A DNA stretch of 64,000 nucleotides from Armatimonas rosea (GCF_014202505.1 NZ_JACHGW010000001.1:496001-560000); one strand, 5' to 3'. Positions 8,340 through 17,157 are shown, counted from the first letter of the stretch. Notes: a model not told the origin generated them from the letters alone. Program-made: numbers and translations.

Positions 8340-11300
8340 GGACAAAGGGTGCCCAGTAGTACGGGTGTGCGTGCTTTTGGCTCTGCAGGAGCGTGAGCGC
8401 CGCCTGCCGCAATGCCGCACCCTTGCCCTGTTTCTTGGTGGCTAAGTTGCTGTAGAATCCCGCCATGAGTGTCGCCGTGCTGGCATCGTCCACGGCCCAC
8501 TGGCTCACCACTTGTGTCGGGCAGCCTGCGACAAAGAGCGCCCAGGTGAGGCCAATCACGCCATCCCCGGTTCGCTGAACGCCCCGCGCTGTGTTACACG
8601 CGGACAACACAACCATTTCCGCTGACAAGTCCAAGTCGAAGATCTCCCGTGCTGTGAGAAAGCCATCGTCCTTGCTGCCCGAGCTCGGTTGTGCCAGCAC
8701 GAGGGAAGAGAGAAGTGGGCTTGCATCATTGAAGAAGCCGTGCGTCGCAAAGTGCAAGTACTTGTACTTGCTGGCTTCCAGCTTTGCTCTGCCTTCTTGC
8801 GCCGCGCTGCCGGTCATGAGAGTTGCGGTTGGGAAGAGCTTCTTGAGGGCATCGGCCTCTCGTTGTGTGCCCGGAAGTGCGACAATGGCCTTGCCCCGTG
8901 AGACGCTATCGAAAGCACGGGAGGGAGAGTCAATGGGTCTGCTTGGTGTGTCGATGGGCCGGGAGGGAGTATCGATAGGCCGCGACGGTGTGTCGATGGG
9001 CCGACTTGGCGTATCTATCGGCCGGGAGGGGGTGTCGATCGGACGGCTTGGTGTATCAATGGGACGGCTTGGCGTGTCGATAGGCCTTTGTCCGGGTAGA
9101 TTGTCCAGATCGCCGAAGCGCTTGGTTGAGCCGAAGTCTGGGTTGGCGATTGCGAGTAGGGTTTGCGTGGGTTGCTTTCGATCTGCCTTCACCGTCAGCG
9201 CGGCTTGGACGCCGGTTGCGGAGTAGGCGTAGGAAATCTCGTAGCGCTGTGCGAGGAACTGGCCGTTCATGAGCAAGGCTTGAAACGGGACATCCCAGAG
9301 CGCTCCGTCGGGGCAGATGACGAGGCGCTTGACGCCCGTGAGCTGCTTTGCAGCCGGGGCGAGCAGGAGCTTGTGGAGCTCGGTGGCGAGCGGTTTGTAG
9401 TCCTTGCGCGGGTCGGCACAGGCGGAGCGAAGGGCCGTCGCCTTACTGACCAAGCTCTTGTAGACAATGGGGAGGATAAATGCGTTTACTCCTTTTGAGG
9501 TGACAACGAAGAGGGCCAGCTTCTCTTGACTCAGCACAATGTAGTCCAGAAGTGCCGTGTCGACCGGAAGGAGTTTGGCAATATCGGCGAGGTTTGCCGT
9601 CTTGGCGGCACGTTTTTGGGCGAACTCGGGATGACGGGAGTAGAGTGTGTCAGTGAGGGTTTGGAGGGCACGCTCGGTTTTGATCAGCTCTTCTTTCAGT
9701 GCGGCGTAGCGCTTCTTCGCCCCGACCTCGTTCTCTACCCCTTCTCTCACCATCTGAGCGTTGATAAAGTTAGCTTGTTGTTTGAGATCCTGCTCTTGTG
9801 CCCGCTCCTCGGGAGTTAGTGAGCCACTTAGCTCCACCCGGCCCGCCGCCAGTAGGTCTAGCAAACCCCGCGCCTTGGTCTTCTGTGCCAGTGCAAAGGC
9901 CTCCTCCCCTTGGCGAAGGTGCAAGAGTAGCTCCAAGTAGTGGTAGTAGGCGGTAAGGTTTGCCGTGAGGAGGGCGCTCTTGGCCTCCGTGTAGCCACCG
10001 AGCTGGGTGCGCTGGCTCTCGTAGAAGGCCACGGCCTTCTGGAAGTAGGGGAGGGCTTGGGAGTACTTTCGTGAGTTGCGCAAGACAATCCCGAGAGTAT
10101 AGAGCACATCTGCCTCTCCTTTTCGGCTGCCCACGGACTGATAGAGGTTACGTGCCTGCTCCAGGAGAGTGAGAGCCTTCTCCACTTGTTTTGTATTGGC
10201 CGCAACCGCGCCCAGGCTAGCGAGGACATCAGCCTCAAGCGCCGTGCGACCACTTGCTCGAAGGAGCCGAAGGGCGCTCTCGAAGTAGGTGCGGGCTTTG
10301 GCAAAGTTGGCTTGTGCGTGGTAGGTCGCCCCGATATTCCGAAGCGTATTGCCCTCGCCGTTTTTGCTACCCATCGCTCGGTAGACCGTGAGGGCTTTCT
10401 CGTAGGTGCGGAGGGCAGCGGCGTGTTCCCCGAGGGCCTGATGGAGCGTCCCGAGCGAGTTGAGGGTGTTGGCCTCGCCACTGCGTTGCTGGATGGCCTG
10501 ATAGAGCGTGAGGGCTTGCCCAAAGAACTCTTTTGCCTTAGCGGGCTGGCTGAGTCGCAGGTAGACATTGCCGATTCCTTGGACAGTGTTGGCCTCGCCG
10601 CTCTTGTCCCCGATCCCTCGGTGAAGCAGGAGGGACTGCTGGAAGTTGCTGAGGGCCTGTGGGAACTGGCCAAGGGCGCTCTGGAGGGTAGCGAGGCCAT
10701 GGAGGGACGCCGCCTCGCCGTAGAGGTTGCTACGGGTACGGCAGAGCACCAGCGCTTTCTCGAACGCCTCTAGCGCCTTCAAGGGCTGGCCTGCTTCCGA
10801 GTAGATCTCGCCCAAGAGCCTCTGGATATCCCCCTCACTCTCGGTGTCGCCGATAGATTTCTTCAGGGCAATGGTCTGCTCCAGATACTTCAGTGCCTTC
10901 GCGGGCTCCCCAAGGGTGGAGTAGAGATTGCTGATATTGCCCAGCGTGTTGGCCTCGAAGTTCTTGTTGCCCGTCGCTTGGTGGACAGGCAGGGCTTGCA
11001 GGTAGGTTTCCAACGCCTTGTCCGGCTTTCCAAGCTGGGTATAGACAATCCCGATATTGGTGAGGGTGGCCCCTTCGCCATTCTTATTACCGAGGTCGCG
11101 GAAGAGGGGGAGAACCTGCTGGTAGTACGCCAGCGCCTTGGGAAAAAGCCCCTGGTTGAGTGAGAGGATCCCCAGATTTCCGAGCGTGTTGGCCTCGCCT
11201 GCTCGGTCTTTGCGTTCTTGGTAGAGCGTGAGCGCTTTCTGGTAGTTGTCCTCCGCCTCTTGAGGACGGCCTTGGTTCATCAGGACAAAGCCAAGATAGC

Positions 11301-11472
11301 TGAGGGTGACCACCTCGCTGGAGCGATCTTTTTGGGAGCGTGCTTGGGTGAGAGCACTCTGCAAGAGGCGTAGTGCCTCAGGGAAGTTGCGCTGGCGCTG
11401 GGCATCCAGGGCGCGATCCAGCAAGGCCTGGACCTCGGGGTTGGGTTTTGTCTGTGCTGGGATGGAAGTCAT
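8320..11472 (-). CDS. TPR-CHAT caspase-like protease, paralogue 2, with RPIDTPS repeat tract
   Basis: 1050 aa. Residues from about 10 to 500 are tandem tetratricopeptide repeats with the pattern GEANTLGNLG and similar. A coiled region follows, then a C-terminal CHAT domain. The catalytic dyad is visible as His911 in HFATHG and Cys959 in VLSACNTARG. Between IANPDFGSTKRFG and LPGTQREAD, residues 796-858 are nine 7-residue units: seven RPIDTPS, one RPIDSPS and one degenerate RAFDSVS. CHAT proteins are caspase-like proteases, often used in bacterial immunity or programmed death; the TPR part is expected to sense or bind a partner. It lies 34 bases after its paralogue and has its own TATAAT 10 bases before the ATG. 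No target is evident. Confidence 0.85.
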   Translation of the reverse strand: MTSIPAQTKPNPEVQALLDRALDAQRQRNFPEALRLLQSALTQARSQKDRSSEVVTLSYLGFVLMNQGRPQEAEDNYQKALTLYQERKDRAGEANTLGNLGILSLNQGLFPKALAYYQQVLPLFRDLGNKNGEGATLTNIGIVYTQLGKPDKALETYLQALPVHQATGNKNFEANTLGNISNLYSTLGEPAKALKYLEQTIALKKSIGDTESEGDIQRLLGEIYSEAGQPLKALEAFEKALVLCRTRSNLYGEAASLHGLATLQSALGQFPQALSNFQQSLLLHRGIGDKSGEANTVQGIGNVYLRLSQPAKAKEFFGQALTLYQAIQQRSGEANTLNSLGTLHQALGEHAAALRTYEKALTVYRAMGSKNGEGNTLRNIGATYHAQANFAKARTYFESALRLLRASGRTALEADVLASLGAVAANTKQVEKALTLLEQARNLYQSVGSRKGEADVLYTLGIVLRNSRKYSQALPYFQKAVAFYESQRTQLGGYTEAKSALLTANLTAYYHYLELLLHLRQGEEAFALAQKTKARGLLDLLAAGRVELSGSLTPEERAQEQDLKQQANFINAQMVREGVENEVGAKKRYAALKEELIKTERALQTLTDTLYSRHPEFAQKRAAKTANLADIAKLLPVDTALLDYIVLSQEKLALFVVTSKGVNAFILPIVYKSLVSKATALRSACADPRKDYKPLATELHKLLLAPAAKQLTGVKRLVICPDGALWDVPFQALLMNGQFLAQRYEISYAYSATGVQAALTVKADRKQPTQTLLAIANPDFGSTKRFGDLDNLPGQRPIDTPSRPIDTPSRPIDTPSRPIDTPSRPIDTPSRPIDTPSRPIDTPSRPIDSPSRAFDSVSRGKAIVALPGTQREADALKKLFPTATLMTGSAAQEGRAKLEASKYKYLHFATHGFFNDASPLLSSLVLAQPSSGSKDDGFLTAREIFDLDLSAEMVVLSACNTARGVQRTGDGVIGLTWALFVAGCPTQVVSQWAVDDASTATLMAGFYSNLATKKQGKGAALRQAALTLLQSQKHAHPYYWAPFVLMGDWR
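8899..9087 (-). repeat. In-frame 21-bp tandem repeats encoding RPID[T/S]PS (paralogue 2)
   Basis: Nine consecutive 21-base units on the minus strand. Eight encode RPIDTPS or RPIDSPS and the last encodes RAFDSVS. Codon usage varies between units (for example Arg as AGG, CGT, CGG or AGA), so the peptide is conserved better than the DNA. The tract is inserted in the CHAT domain just before the conserved LPGT. Confidence 0.95.
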
Positions 11473-11482
11473 CTCAAGCGGA

Positions 11483-11488
11483 ATTATA
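11483..11488 (-). promoter_or_regulatory. Perfect -10 box (TATAAT) for TPR-CHAT paralogue 2
   Basis: TATAAT on the minus strand ends 10 bases before the ATG at 11472, within the 34-base gap after paralogue 1. The transcript would be leaderless or nearly so. There is no convincing -35 box. Confidence 0.55.
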
Positions 11489-11506
11489 ACATGGGGGTGC
11501 TAACGG

Positions 11507-14413
11507 CTATCTCCAGTCGCCCATGAGGACAAAGGGTGCCCAGTAGTAGGGATGCGCGTGCTTTGGATTCTGCAGGAGCGCGAGCGATGCCTGCCGCAAT
11601 GCCGCCCCCTTGCCCTGTTTCTTGGTGGCTAAGTTGCCGTAGAATCCCGCCATGAGTGTCGCTGTGCTGGCATCGTCCACGGCCCACTGGCTCACGACTT
11701 GGGTCGGGCAGCCTGCGACAAAGAGCGCCCAGGTGAGGCCAATCACGCCATCCCCGGTTCGCTGAACGCCCCGCGCCGTGTTACACGCGGACAACACAAC
11801 CATTTCCGCTGACAAGTCCAAGTCGAAGATCTCCCGTGCTGTGAGAAAGCCATCGTCTTTGCTGCCCGCGCTTGGCTGTGCCAGCACGAGGGAAGAGAGC
11901 AAGGGAGAGGCATCGTTGAAGAAGCCGTGGGTCGCAAAGTGCAGAAAACGGAATTTCGTTGCTTCTGCCTTTGCGGTGCTTTCCTGTGCCGCGCTGCCCG
12001 TCATCAGGGTTGCGCTGGGAAAGAGCCGCTTGAGTGCATCGGCTTCGCGCTGTGTGCCCGGAAGTGCGACAATGGCCTTGCCCCGTGAGACGATGTCAAA
12101 AGCGCGTGATGGAGAGTCAATGGGACGAGAGGGTGAATCGATAGGCCTAGACGGTGAATCGATAGGCCTAGACGGTGTATCAATAGGTCTGCTCGGCGTA
12201 TCAATGGGCCGTGATGGTGTGTCGATGGGGCGACTCGGAGTATCAATGGGACGTTGCCCTGGCAGGTTATCGAGGTCGCCGAAGCGCTTGGTTGAGCCGA
12301 AGTCTGGGTTTGCGATTGCGAGTAGGGTTTGCGTGGGTTGCTTGCGTTTGGCTTTAGTGGTCAGTGCGGCCTGTGCGCCTGTTGCGGAGTAGGCGTAGGA
12401 AATCTCGTAGCGCTGTGCGAGGAACTGGCCTCCGGTGAGCAGAGCTTGAAACGGGACATCCCAGAGCGCTCCGTCGGGGCAGATGACGAGGCGCTTGACG
12501 CCCGTGAGCTGCTTTGCTGCCGGAGTAAGCAGGAGCTTGTGAAGCTCCGTGGCGAGCGGTTTGTAGTCCTTGCGCGGGTCGGCGCAGGCGGCGCGAAATG
12601 TTGCGGCTTGGGTGACGAGCTTGGGGTAGCTAAGCGGCAGGGTGAGTGCCTTGACCCCACGGTGCGTCGCGACAAAGAGCGCCAGTGTCTTTTCGGAGAG
12701 CACGACATACTCCAGTAAGGCCGTGTCGGGGGGGAGGAGCGTGGCGAGCCCGGACAGAGTGACGGTCTTGGCGGCCTGAGCCTGCGCAAGCCGCGGATGG
12801 GTGGCGTAGAGGGTATCGGTGAGGGTCTGGAGCTGGCTCTCGGTCTTTTGGAGCTCCTGCTTGAGCGCGGCGTAGCGCTGCTTCGCGCCCACCTCGTTCT
12901 CGACTCCCTCCTTGACCATCTGCTGGTTCAGCGTATCCGCTCTCTCGCGGAGGGCCTGGAGTTTTTGGCGCTCGTCGGGCTGGAGCTCGGCGCTCAGATC
13001 GACTCGTCCCGCGGCCATGAGGTCGAGGAGCGAGCGTGCCTTGGTCTGCTGGGCGACCTCGAAGGCACGCGCCTCCTTGCCCTGCGCCAGCAGGAGCTGC
13101 AGGTAGCGGTAGTAGATCTCCAGGGTGCCTGCCAGGACGGTCGACTTGGCCTCGGTCAGCCCCCCGAGCCGGGTGCGGAGCCGCTCTAGCGACTCGATGG
13201 CCTGGGCGTAGTGCGCCTCCGCGCTGGCGGGACGCTTCAGCTGCTCGTCGGTGAGGGCGAGCTGGCTGAGGGCGCTGATCTCCCCCGTACGCTCGCCTGT
13301 CTCACGGTGGATCGCAAGCGCTTGTTGGAGGTAGGGGAGGGCCTTTTGGGGCTGCTGGAGCGCACTATAGGCCTTGCCGACACTGGTGAGGGTCTTCCCC
13401 TCCCCGCTACGGTAGCGGAGGGCCTGAAAGAGTGTGAGCGCCTGCTGGAAGGCGGCGAGTGCCTTCTGCGGCTGGCCCTGCTTCAGGTAGCTATCTGCCT
13501 GGTTGTGGAGGACGGTCGCCTCCCCTACCTTGTTGCCCAGCGCCCGGTAGAGCGTCCCCGCTTGCCCAAAGAGCTCCTGCGCTCGCTGAGGCTGGCCCTG
13601 CGTCTTGTGGAGAATGGCCATGTTGTTGAGGACATTGGCCTCGTTGTGCTTCTCCCCGGCCGCACGAAACAGGGGGAGGGCACGCTGGTAGAACTCCAGG
13701 GCCTTCTGTGGCTGCCCGAGCATGTCGTAGAGGTTACCGAGGTTGTTGGCGGTCTGGGCCAGTGTTGTCTTGTTTTTGAGCGTCTCCAGAGTGGGCAGGG
13801 CCTTGAGGTAGAACTCCAGGGCCTTCTGCGGCTGGCTCAGTGCCTGGTAGACATCGCCCAGCTTGCTCAGAATCTCCGCCTCCCGGGCCGTGTCGCCGAG
13901 GGCGCGGGTGGGGGGCAGGGACTGCTCCAGGTACTCCAGCGCCTTGAGCGGCTGGCCGATCATGTTCGCCAGCACCCCAAGGTTGCTCAGGGCCATCGCC
14001 TCCCCCTTGGCATCCTTGTTGGCGCGGTGGACACGCAGGGCACCCTCAAAGGACTCTTGGGACTTTTTCGGATCGTTCTGCTCGACGTAGAGCAGGCCCA
14101 GGAAGTTGAGGCTCACGCCCTCTTGCCGCAGGGAGCCTAGCTCGTGGTAGAGGGGGATGGCCTGCTGGTAGTACTCGATCGCCTTCGCGGTCTGGCCCTG
14201 GCGGCGGTAGATTCCGGCGGTGATGTAGAGGCTACCGGCCTCCCCGATCCGGTCCTTAAGCATCCGCGCTTTTTCGATGGCTTGGGAGTAGAGCTGTAGG
14301 GCTTTCTCGGGGTCTCCCGCGGAGTTCGCTTGCTGCGCCTGCCGCACAAGCTCCATGACCTCAGGAGCTGCCTTCTCCAAGACTTGCTGCATGCTATTGC
14401 GATTAAGAGTCAT
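11507..14413 (-). CDS. TPR-CHAT caspase-like protease, paralogue 1, with RPIDTPS repeat tract
   Basis: 968 aa with the same plan as its downstream paralogue. TPRs run to about residue 440 (units such as GQPQKALEFYQRALPL), then a helical linker, then a CHAT domain with His829 in HFATHG and Cys877 in VLSACNTARG. The repeat tract at residues 721-776 has four RPIDTPS, three RPIDSPS and one RAFDIVS. The last roughly 250 residues are almost identical to the paralogue, whereas the TPR halves are clearly divergent, so the genes are a tandem duplication with a homogenised effector part. It begins 32 bases after the cyclase-STAND gene, with a TATCAT box 6 bases before its ATG. Confidence 0.85.
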   Translation of the reverse strand: MTLNRNSMQQVLEKAAPEVMELVRQAQQANSAGDPEKALQLYSQAIEKARMLKDRIGEAGSLYITAGIYRRQGQTAKAIEYYQQAIPLYHELGSLRQEGVSLNFLGLLYVEQNDPKKSQESFEGALRVHRANKDAKGEAMALSNLGVLANMIGQPLKALEYLEQSLPPTRALGDTAREAEILSKLGDVYQALSQPQKALEFYLKALPTLETLKNKTTLAQTANNLGNLYDMLGQPQKALEFYQRALPLFRAAGEKHNEANVLNNMAILHKTQGQPQRAQELFGQAGTLYRALGNKVGEATVLHNQADSYLKQGQPQKALAAFQQALTLFQALRYRSGEGKTLTSVGKAYSALQQPQKALPYLQQALAIHRETGERTGEISALSQLALTDEQLKRPASAEAHYAQAIESLERLRTRLGGLTEAKSTVLAGTLEIYYRYLQLLLAQGKEARAFEVAQQTKARSLLDLMAAGRVDLSAELQPDERQKLQALRERADTLNQQMVKEGVENEVGAKQRYAALKQELQKTESQLQTLTDTLYATHPRLAQAQAAKTVTLSGLATLLPPDTALLEYVVLSEKTLALFVATHRGVKALTLPLSYPKLVTQAATFRAACADPRKDYKPLATELHKLLLTPAAKQLTGVKRLVICPDGALWDVPFQALLTGGQFLAQRYEISYAYSATGAQAALTTKAKRKQPTQTLLAIANPDFGSTKRFGDLDNLPGQRPIDTPSRPIDTPSRPIDTPSRPIDTPSRPIDSPSRPIDSPSRPIDSPSRAFDIVSRGKAIVALPGTQREADALKRLFPSATLMTGSAAQESTAKAEATKFRFLHFATHGFFNDASPLLSSLVLAQPSAGSKDDGFLTAREIFDLDLSAEMVVLSACNTARGVQRTGDGVIGLTWALFVAGCPTQVVSQWAVDDASTATLMAGFYGNLATKKQGKGAALRQASLALLQNPKHAHPYYWAPFVLMGDWR
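12086..12253 (-). repeat. In-frame 21-bp tandem repeats encoding RPID[T/S]PS (paralogue 1)
   Basis: Eight consecutive 21-base units on the minus strand: four RPIDTPS, three RPIDSPS and a final RAFDIVS. It sits at the same place in the CHAT domain as in the paralogue. Unit number differs between the two genes (eight versus nine), as expected for a tract that expands and contracts. Confidence 0.95.
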
Positions 14414-14419
14414 GCCAGG

Positions 14420-14425
14420 ATGATA
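14420..14425 (-). promoter_or_regulatory. -10-like box (TATCAT) for TPR-CHAT paralogue 1
   Basis: TATCAT on the minus strand ends 6 bases before the ATG at 14413, a leaderless spacing, inside the 32-base gap after the cyclase-STAND gene. There is no clear -35 box, so read-through from upstream is equally possible. Confidence 0.4.
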
Positions 14426-14445
14426 CCTGCACGCTCGAAGATAGA

Positions 14446-17139
14446 CTATGAACTATGCGACAGTGGGGCTGTGGAGTTCTCCTCGCTGAGGGCCCAGCCG
14501 CGCTGCGCCTCGGGGGAGAGGAGGCTTGCCTCGCGGCGGAGCGTGGCGAGCTCGGAGCTGGGGAGGGTGCCCGCGGTGGCGGCGCGGGTGAGCCACGCCT
14601 CGATCTCTTGGGCGAGGGGGGAGCGTACTTGTTCCAGGAGTAGGATTGAGCCAAGATAGAGCCGGACTGCCTTGCGGAAGTCCCGCTGGCTCTCCGCCAC
14701 CTCCCCGAGGTTGGCGAGCATAAAGCCCAGCCCGAGGGTATTGCGAAGAGACTCGTAGTGGGGGACCGCCTCGCGGTAGTAGCGATTGGCCTTCTCCCAC
14801 TCCTGGCGCTCAAAGGCCAGCACCCCAAGGTTATTGAGCGTCTCTGCGAGGCCCCGGCGGTCCTGGAGCGCGTGGCGGAGCCGGAGGGCCTCGGTGAGGT
14901 GTTGCTCGGCTTGGGTAGCCCGCGCCTCCCAGTCCTCGGGGGCACCGGAGCGGTCGCGGCGCAGGGTCACCCCCAGGTTGTTCTGGACAATCGCCACCCC
15001 CACTTGATCGCCGGCGGCCTCGAAGCTTGCCAGAGCCGCCAGGAACTGCGTGTGCGCGTCTGGGTAGTCCCGCTCCTGCATCGCGGCCTGGCCCAGGAGG
15101 TTCTGGGCGTGTGCCACCCCGAGCGCGTCTTGGAGGCGCGTGCTGATCGCCAGCGCCTCGTGAATGCACCGGCGGGTGCCGTCGGGCTGGTTAAAGTCCG
15201 CGTGGAGGCCCGCGCGCTCCAGGAGGAGCTTGGCACGCAGGGGAGCGGGTACGGCGGCCCCTAGCCCGAGCTCGATCGCCTCGACCGCCTCGTGGAGGAA
15301 GCCGTGGCGCTGGTGCAGGATGCCATTGGCAAGGGCCAGCTCCCCCAGGAGAAGGCTATCCCCCAGAGTCTGAGCCGCCTCCAGCGCGACCCGGAGGTTG
15401 GCTCCCTCTTTGGTGAGGGCTTCGAGTGCCTCGGCCTCTTCGGCGTCTCGGAGCTTCTGGAGCTGCACCTGCGCCAGACTCAGGAAGAACGCCGCATGCC
15501 GCTGAGAAGTCGCCTGGGCATCGTCGGGGTGTGCCGCCAGCTTCTCGGTCGCATACTCTCGGACCGTCTCCGAGAGCCGGTAGCGGGTATGGGCCTCCGC
15601 CTGGTCCGCGACCGCCAGGTTCTTATCGACCAGCGACGTGAGGAGATCCAGCACCTCCCAGTCCTCGATAGCATCGCCTGCACAGACCGCCTCCGCCGCG
15701 GGGAGTGTCCAGCCCCCGCTAAAGACAGAGAGGCGGTGTAGGAGCGCCTTTTCTTGGTCGTTGAGCAGGTCGTAGCTCCAGTCGATCAGGGCGCGCAGGG
15801 TCTGCTGGCGGGGTAGTGCGGTCCGCGAGCCCCCCGTGAGCAGGCGGAAGCGCTGGTTGAGCTTGGCATCGATCTCCTCCACCGAGAGTGAGCGCAGGCG
15901 TGCCGCGGAGAGCTCCAGCGCCAGGGGGATGCCGTCGAGGCGGCAGCAGAGCGAGGCGAGCGCCTTGGCGTTCTGCGCCGTGATCTGAAAGTCCGGGCGT
16001 GTGAGCCGGGCACGGTCCAGGAAGAGCTGCACGGCCTCAAACTGTGCGAGTGCCTCCGGGGTCTGGGGGCGGTGGCGGTCCGGGAGCGAGAGCGAGGGGA
16101 CGCGGTAGGTCTGCTCTCCCAGCACCCCGAGGGCCTCGCGGCTGCTGGCCAGGATCTGGACACCGGCACACTGGCGCACCAGGGTCTCCGCCAGCTTCGC
16201 GGTGGCATCGATCAAGTGCTCACAGTTATCAAGGAGTATAAGGAGCTGTTTCTCTTTGAGCGCTATGGTCAGGGCGAGCTCCAGCGGGAGGTCGGATTGC
16301 TCCTTTGCGCCGATCGTGCTTGCGAGCGCTTGGACCACCTGGCAGGCGGTGTCGAGCGGGGCGAGCTCCACGAACCAGATGCCATCGGGGAAGCGCTCTA
16401 GAAGCTCCGCGGCGACCTGAAGCGCGAGGCGGGTCTTGCCGGTTCCACCCGCGCCCGTGAGGGTTAGGAGGCGTGTCTGCTGGAGGAGCTCGCGCACCGC
16501 GACCGTCTCACGCTCTCGCCCGATAAACTGGGTCACCTGCTGGGGGAGGTTGTTGAGGTGGGTGGAGAGCGACTTGATCGGGGGGAAGCTCGCCGTGAGC
16601 TCCGGGTGCTCCAGCTGGTAGACATGCTCGGGGCTGGTGAGGTCCTTGAGCTGGTGGATACCCAGGTCACGGAGCGACTCGGGGCCGGTGAGGGTGCCTA
16701 GGACCAGCTGTGCGGTGCTCTGGGAGAGGAGGGTCTGGCCTCCGTGGGCGGTGGAGAGGAGCCGCGCGATCCGGTTGAGGGGCGGGCCAAAGTAGTCGTT
16801 GTCCCGGCTCTCGACCGCGCCCGTGTGGAGCGCCATCCGCACCTTGAGCGGGGTGCTCTCCGGCCACGGCTCGGCCCCGAGGACCTGCTGTGCCTTGGAC
16901 GCGGTCAGGACAGCACGCGTGGCATCGTCGAAGGCGACGCAGAAGGCATCCCCGACTGTCTTGAAGAGGTACCCGCCTCCCTCTTGGACGATCCCACGCA
17001 GGAGGGTGTCGTGGCGCGCGAGCGCGGCCCCCATCTCCTGGGGGAAGGCCTCCCAGAGGCGGGTACTGCCCTCGATATCGGTGAAGAGAAAGGTCAGTGT
17101 CCCTGAGGAAAACGGCGGGGGATCACCAGGCTGGCTCAT
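14446..17139 (-). CDS. Class III nucleotidyl cyclase-STAND ATPase-TPR protein
   Basis: 897 aa. Residues 1-180 are a class III adenylate/guanylate cyclase domain with a complete set of expected residues: Asp21 in FTDIEGST and Asp64 in KTVGDAF for metal, Lys60 for the base, and Asn122 and Arg126 in LNRIAR for the transition state. Next is an NB-ARC/AAA-type STAND ATPase with P-loop GAGGTGKT and Walker B LLILLDNCEH. The C-terminal 300 residues are TPR-like helices. Such proteins act as switches in which a ligand bound to the repeats drives ATPase-dependent assembly; here the output would be cyclic nucleotide synthesis. It heads a run with the two TPR-CHAT proteases. A TATAAT 10 bases before the ATG separates it transcriptionally from the MFS gene. 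It lacks membrane segments. Confidence 0.85.
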   Translation of the reverse strand: MSQPGDPPPFSSGTLTFLFTDIEGSTRLWEAFPQEMGAALARHDTLLRGIVQEGGGYLFKTVGDAFCVAFDDATRAVLTASKAQQVLGAEPWPESTPLKVRMALHTGAVESRDNDYFGPPLNRIARLLSTAHGGQTLLSQSTAQLVLGTLTGPESLRDLGIHQLKDLTSPEHVYQLEHPELTASFPPIKSLSTHLNNLPQQVTQFIGRERETVAVRELLQQTRLLTLTGAGGTGKTRLALQVAAELLERFPDGIWFVELAPLDTACQVVQALASTIGAKEQSDLPLELALTIALKEKQLLILLDNCEHLIDATAKLAETLVRQCAGVQILASSREALGVLGEQTYRVPSLSLPDRHRPQTPEALAQFEAVQLFLDRARLTRPDFQITAQNAKALASLCCRLDGIPLALELSAARLRSLSVEEIDAKLNQRFRLLTGGSRTALPRQQTLRALIDWSYDLLNDQEKALLHRLSVFSGGWTLPAAEAVCAGDAIEDWEVLDLLTSLVDKNLAVADQAEAHTRYRLSETVREYATEKLAAHPDDAQATSQRHAAFFLSLAQVQLQKLRDAEEAEALEALTKEGANLRVALEAAQTLGDSLLLGELALANGILHQRHGFLHEAVEAIELGLGAAVPAPLRAKLLLERAGLHADFNQPDGTRRCIHEALAISTRLQDALGVAHAQNLLGQAAMQERDYPDAHTQFLAALASFEAAGDQVGVAIVQNNLGVTLRRDRSGAPEDWEARATQAEQHLTEALRLRHALQDRRGLAETLNNLGVLAFERQEWEKANRYYREAVPHYESLRNTLGLGFMLANLGEVAESQRDFRKAVRLYLGSILLLEQVRSPLAQEIEAWLTRAATAGTLPSSELATLRREASLLSPEAQRGWALSEENSTAPLSHSS

Positions 17140-17149
17140 GGGTGCCCCT

Positions 17150-17155
17150 ATTATA
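17150..17155 (-). promoter_or_regulatory. Perfect -10 box (TATAAT) for cyclase-STAND gene
   Basis: TATAAT on the minus strand lies 10 bases before the ATG at 17139 and immediately after the MFS stop codon. A possible -35 17 bases upstream (CTGGAA) is weak. This would make the cyclase and the two CHAT genes a unit of their own. Confidence 0.55.
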
Positions 17156-17157
17156 GG

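Noticed and set aside
7071-8420. Long minus-strand open frame (449 codons) opposite GH81
   Set aside because: GH81 on the plus strand has full catalytic motifs; the antisense frame has no family motif and is the expected result of high GC third positions.
8899-9087. Possible CRISPR array from regular 21-base repeats
   Set aside because: The units are contiguous without spacers, in frame, and vary at codon third positions while keeping the peptide; they are coding repeats.
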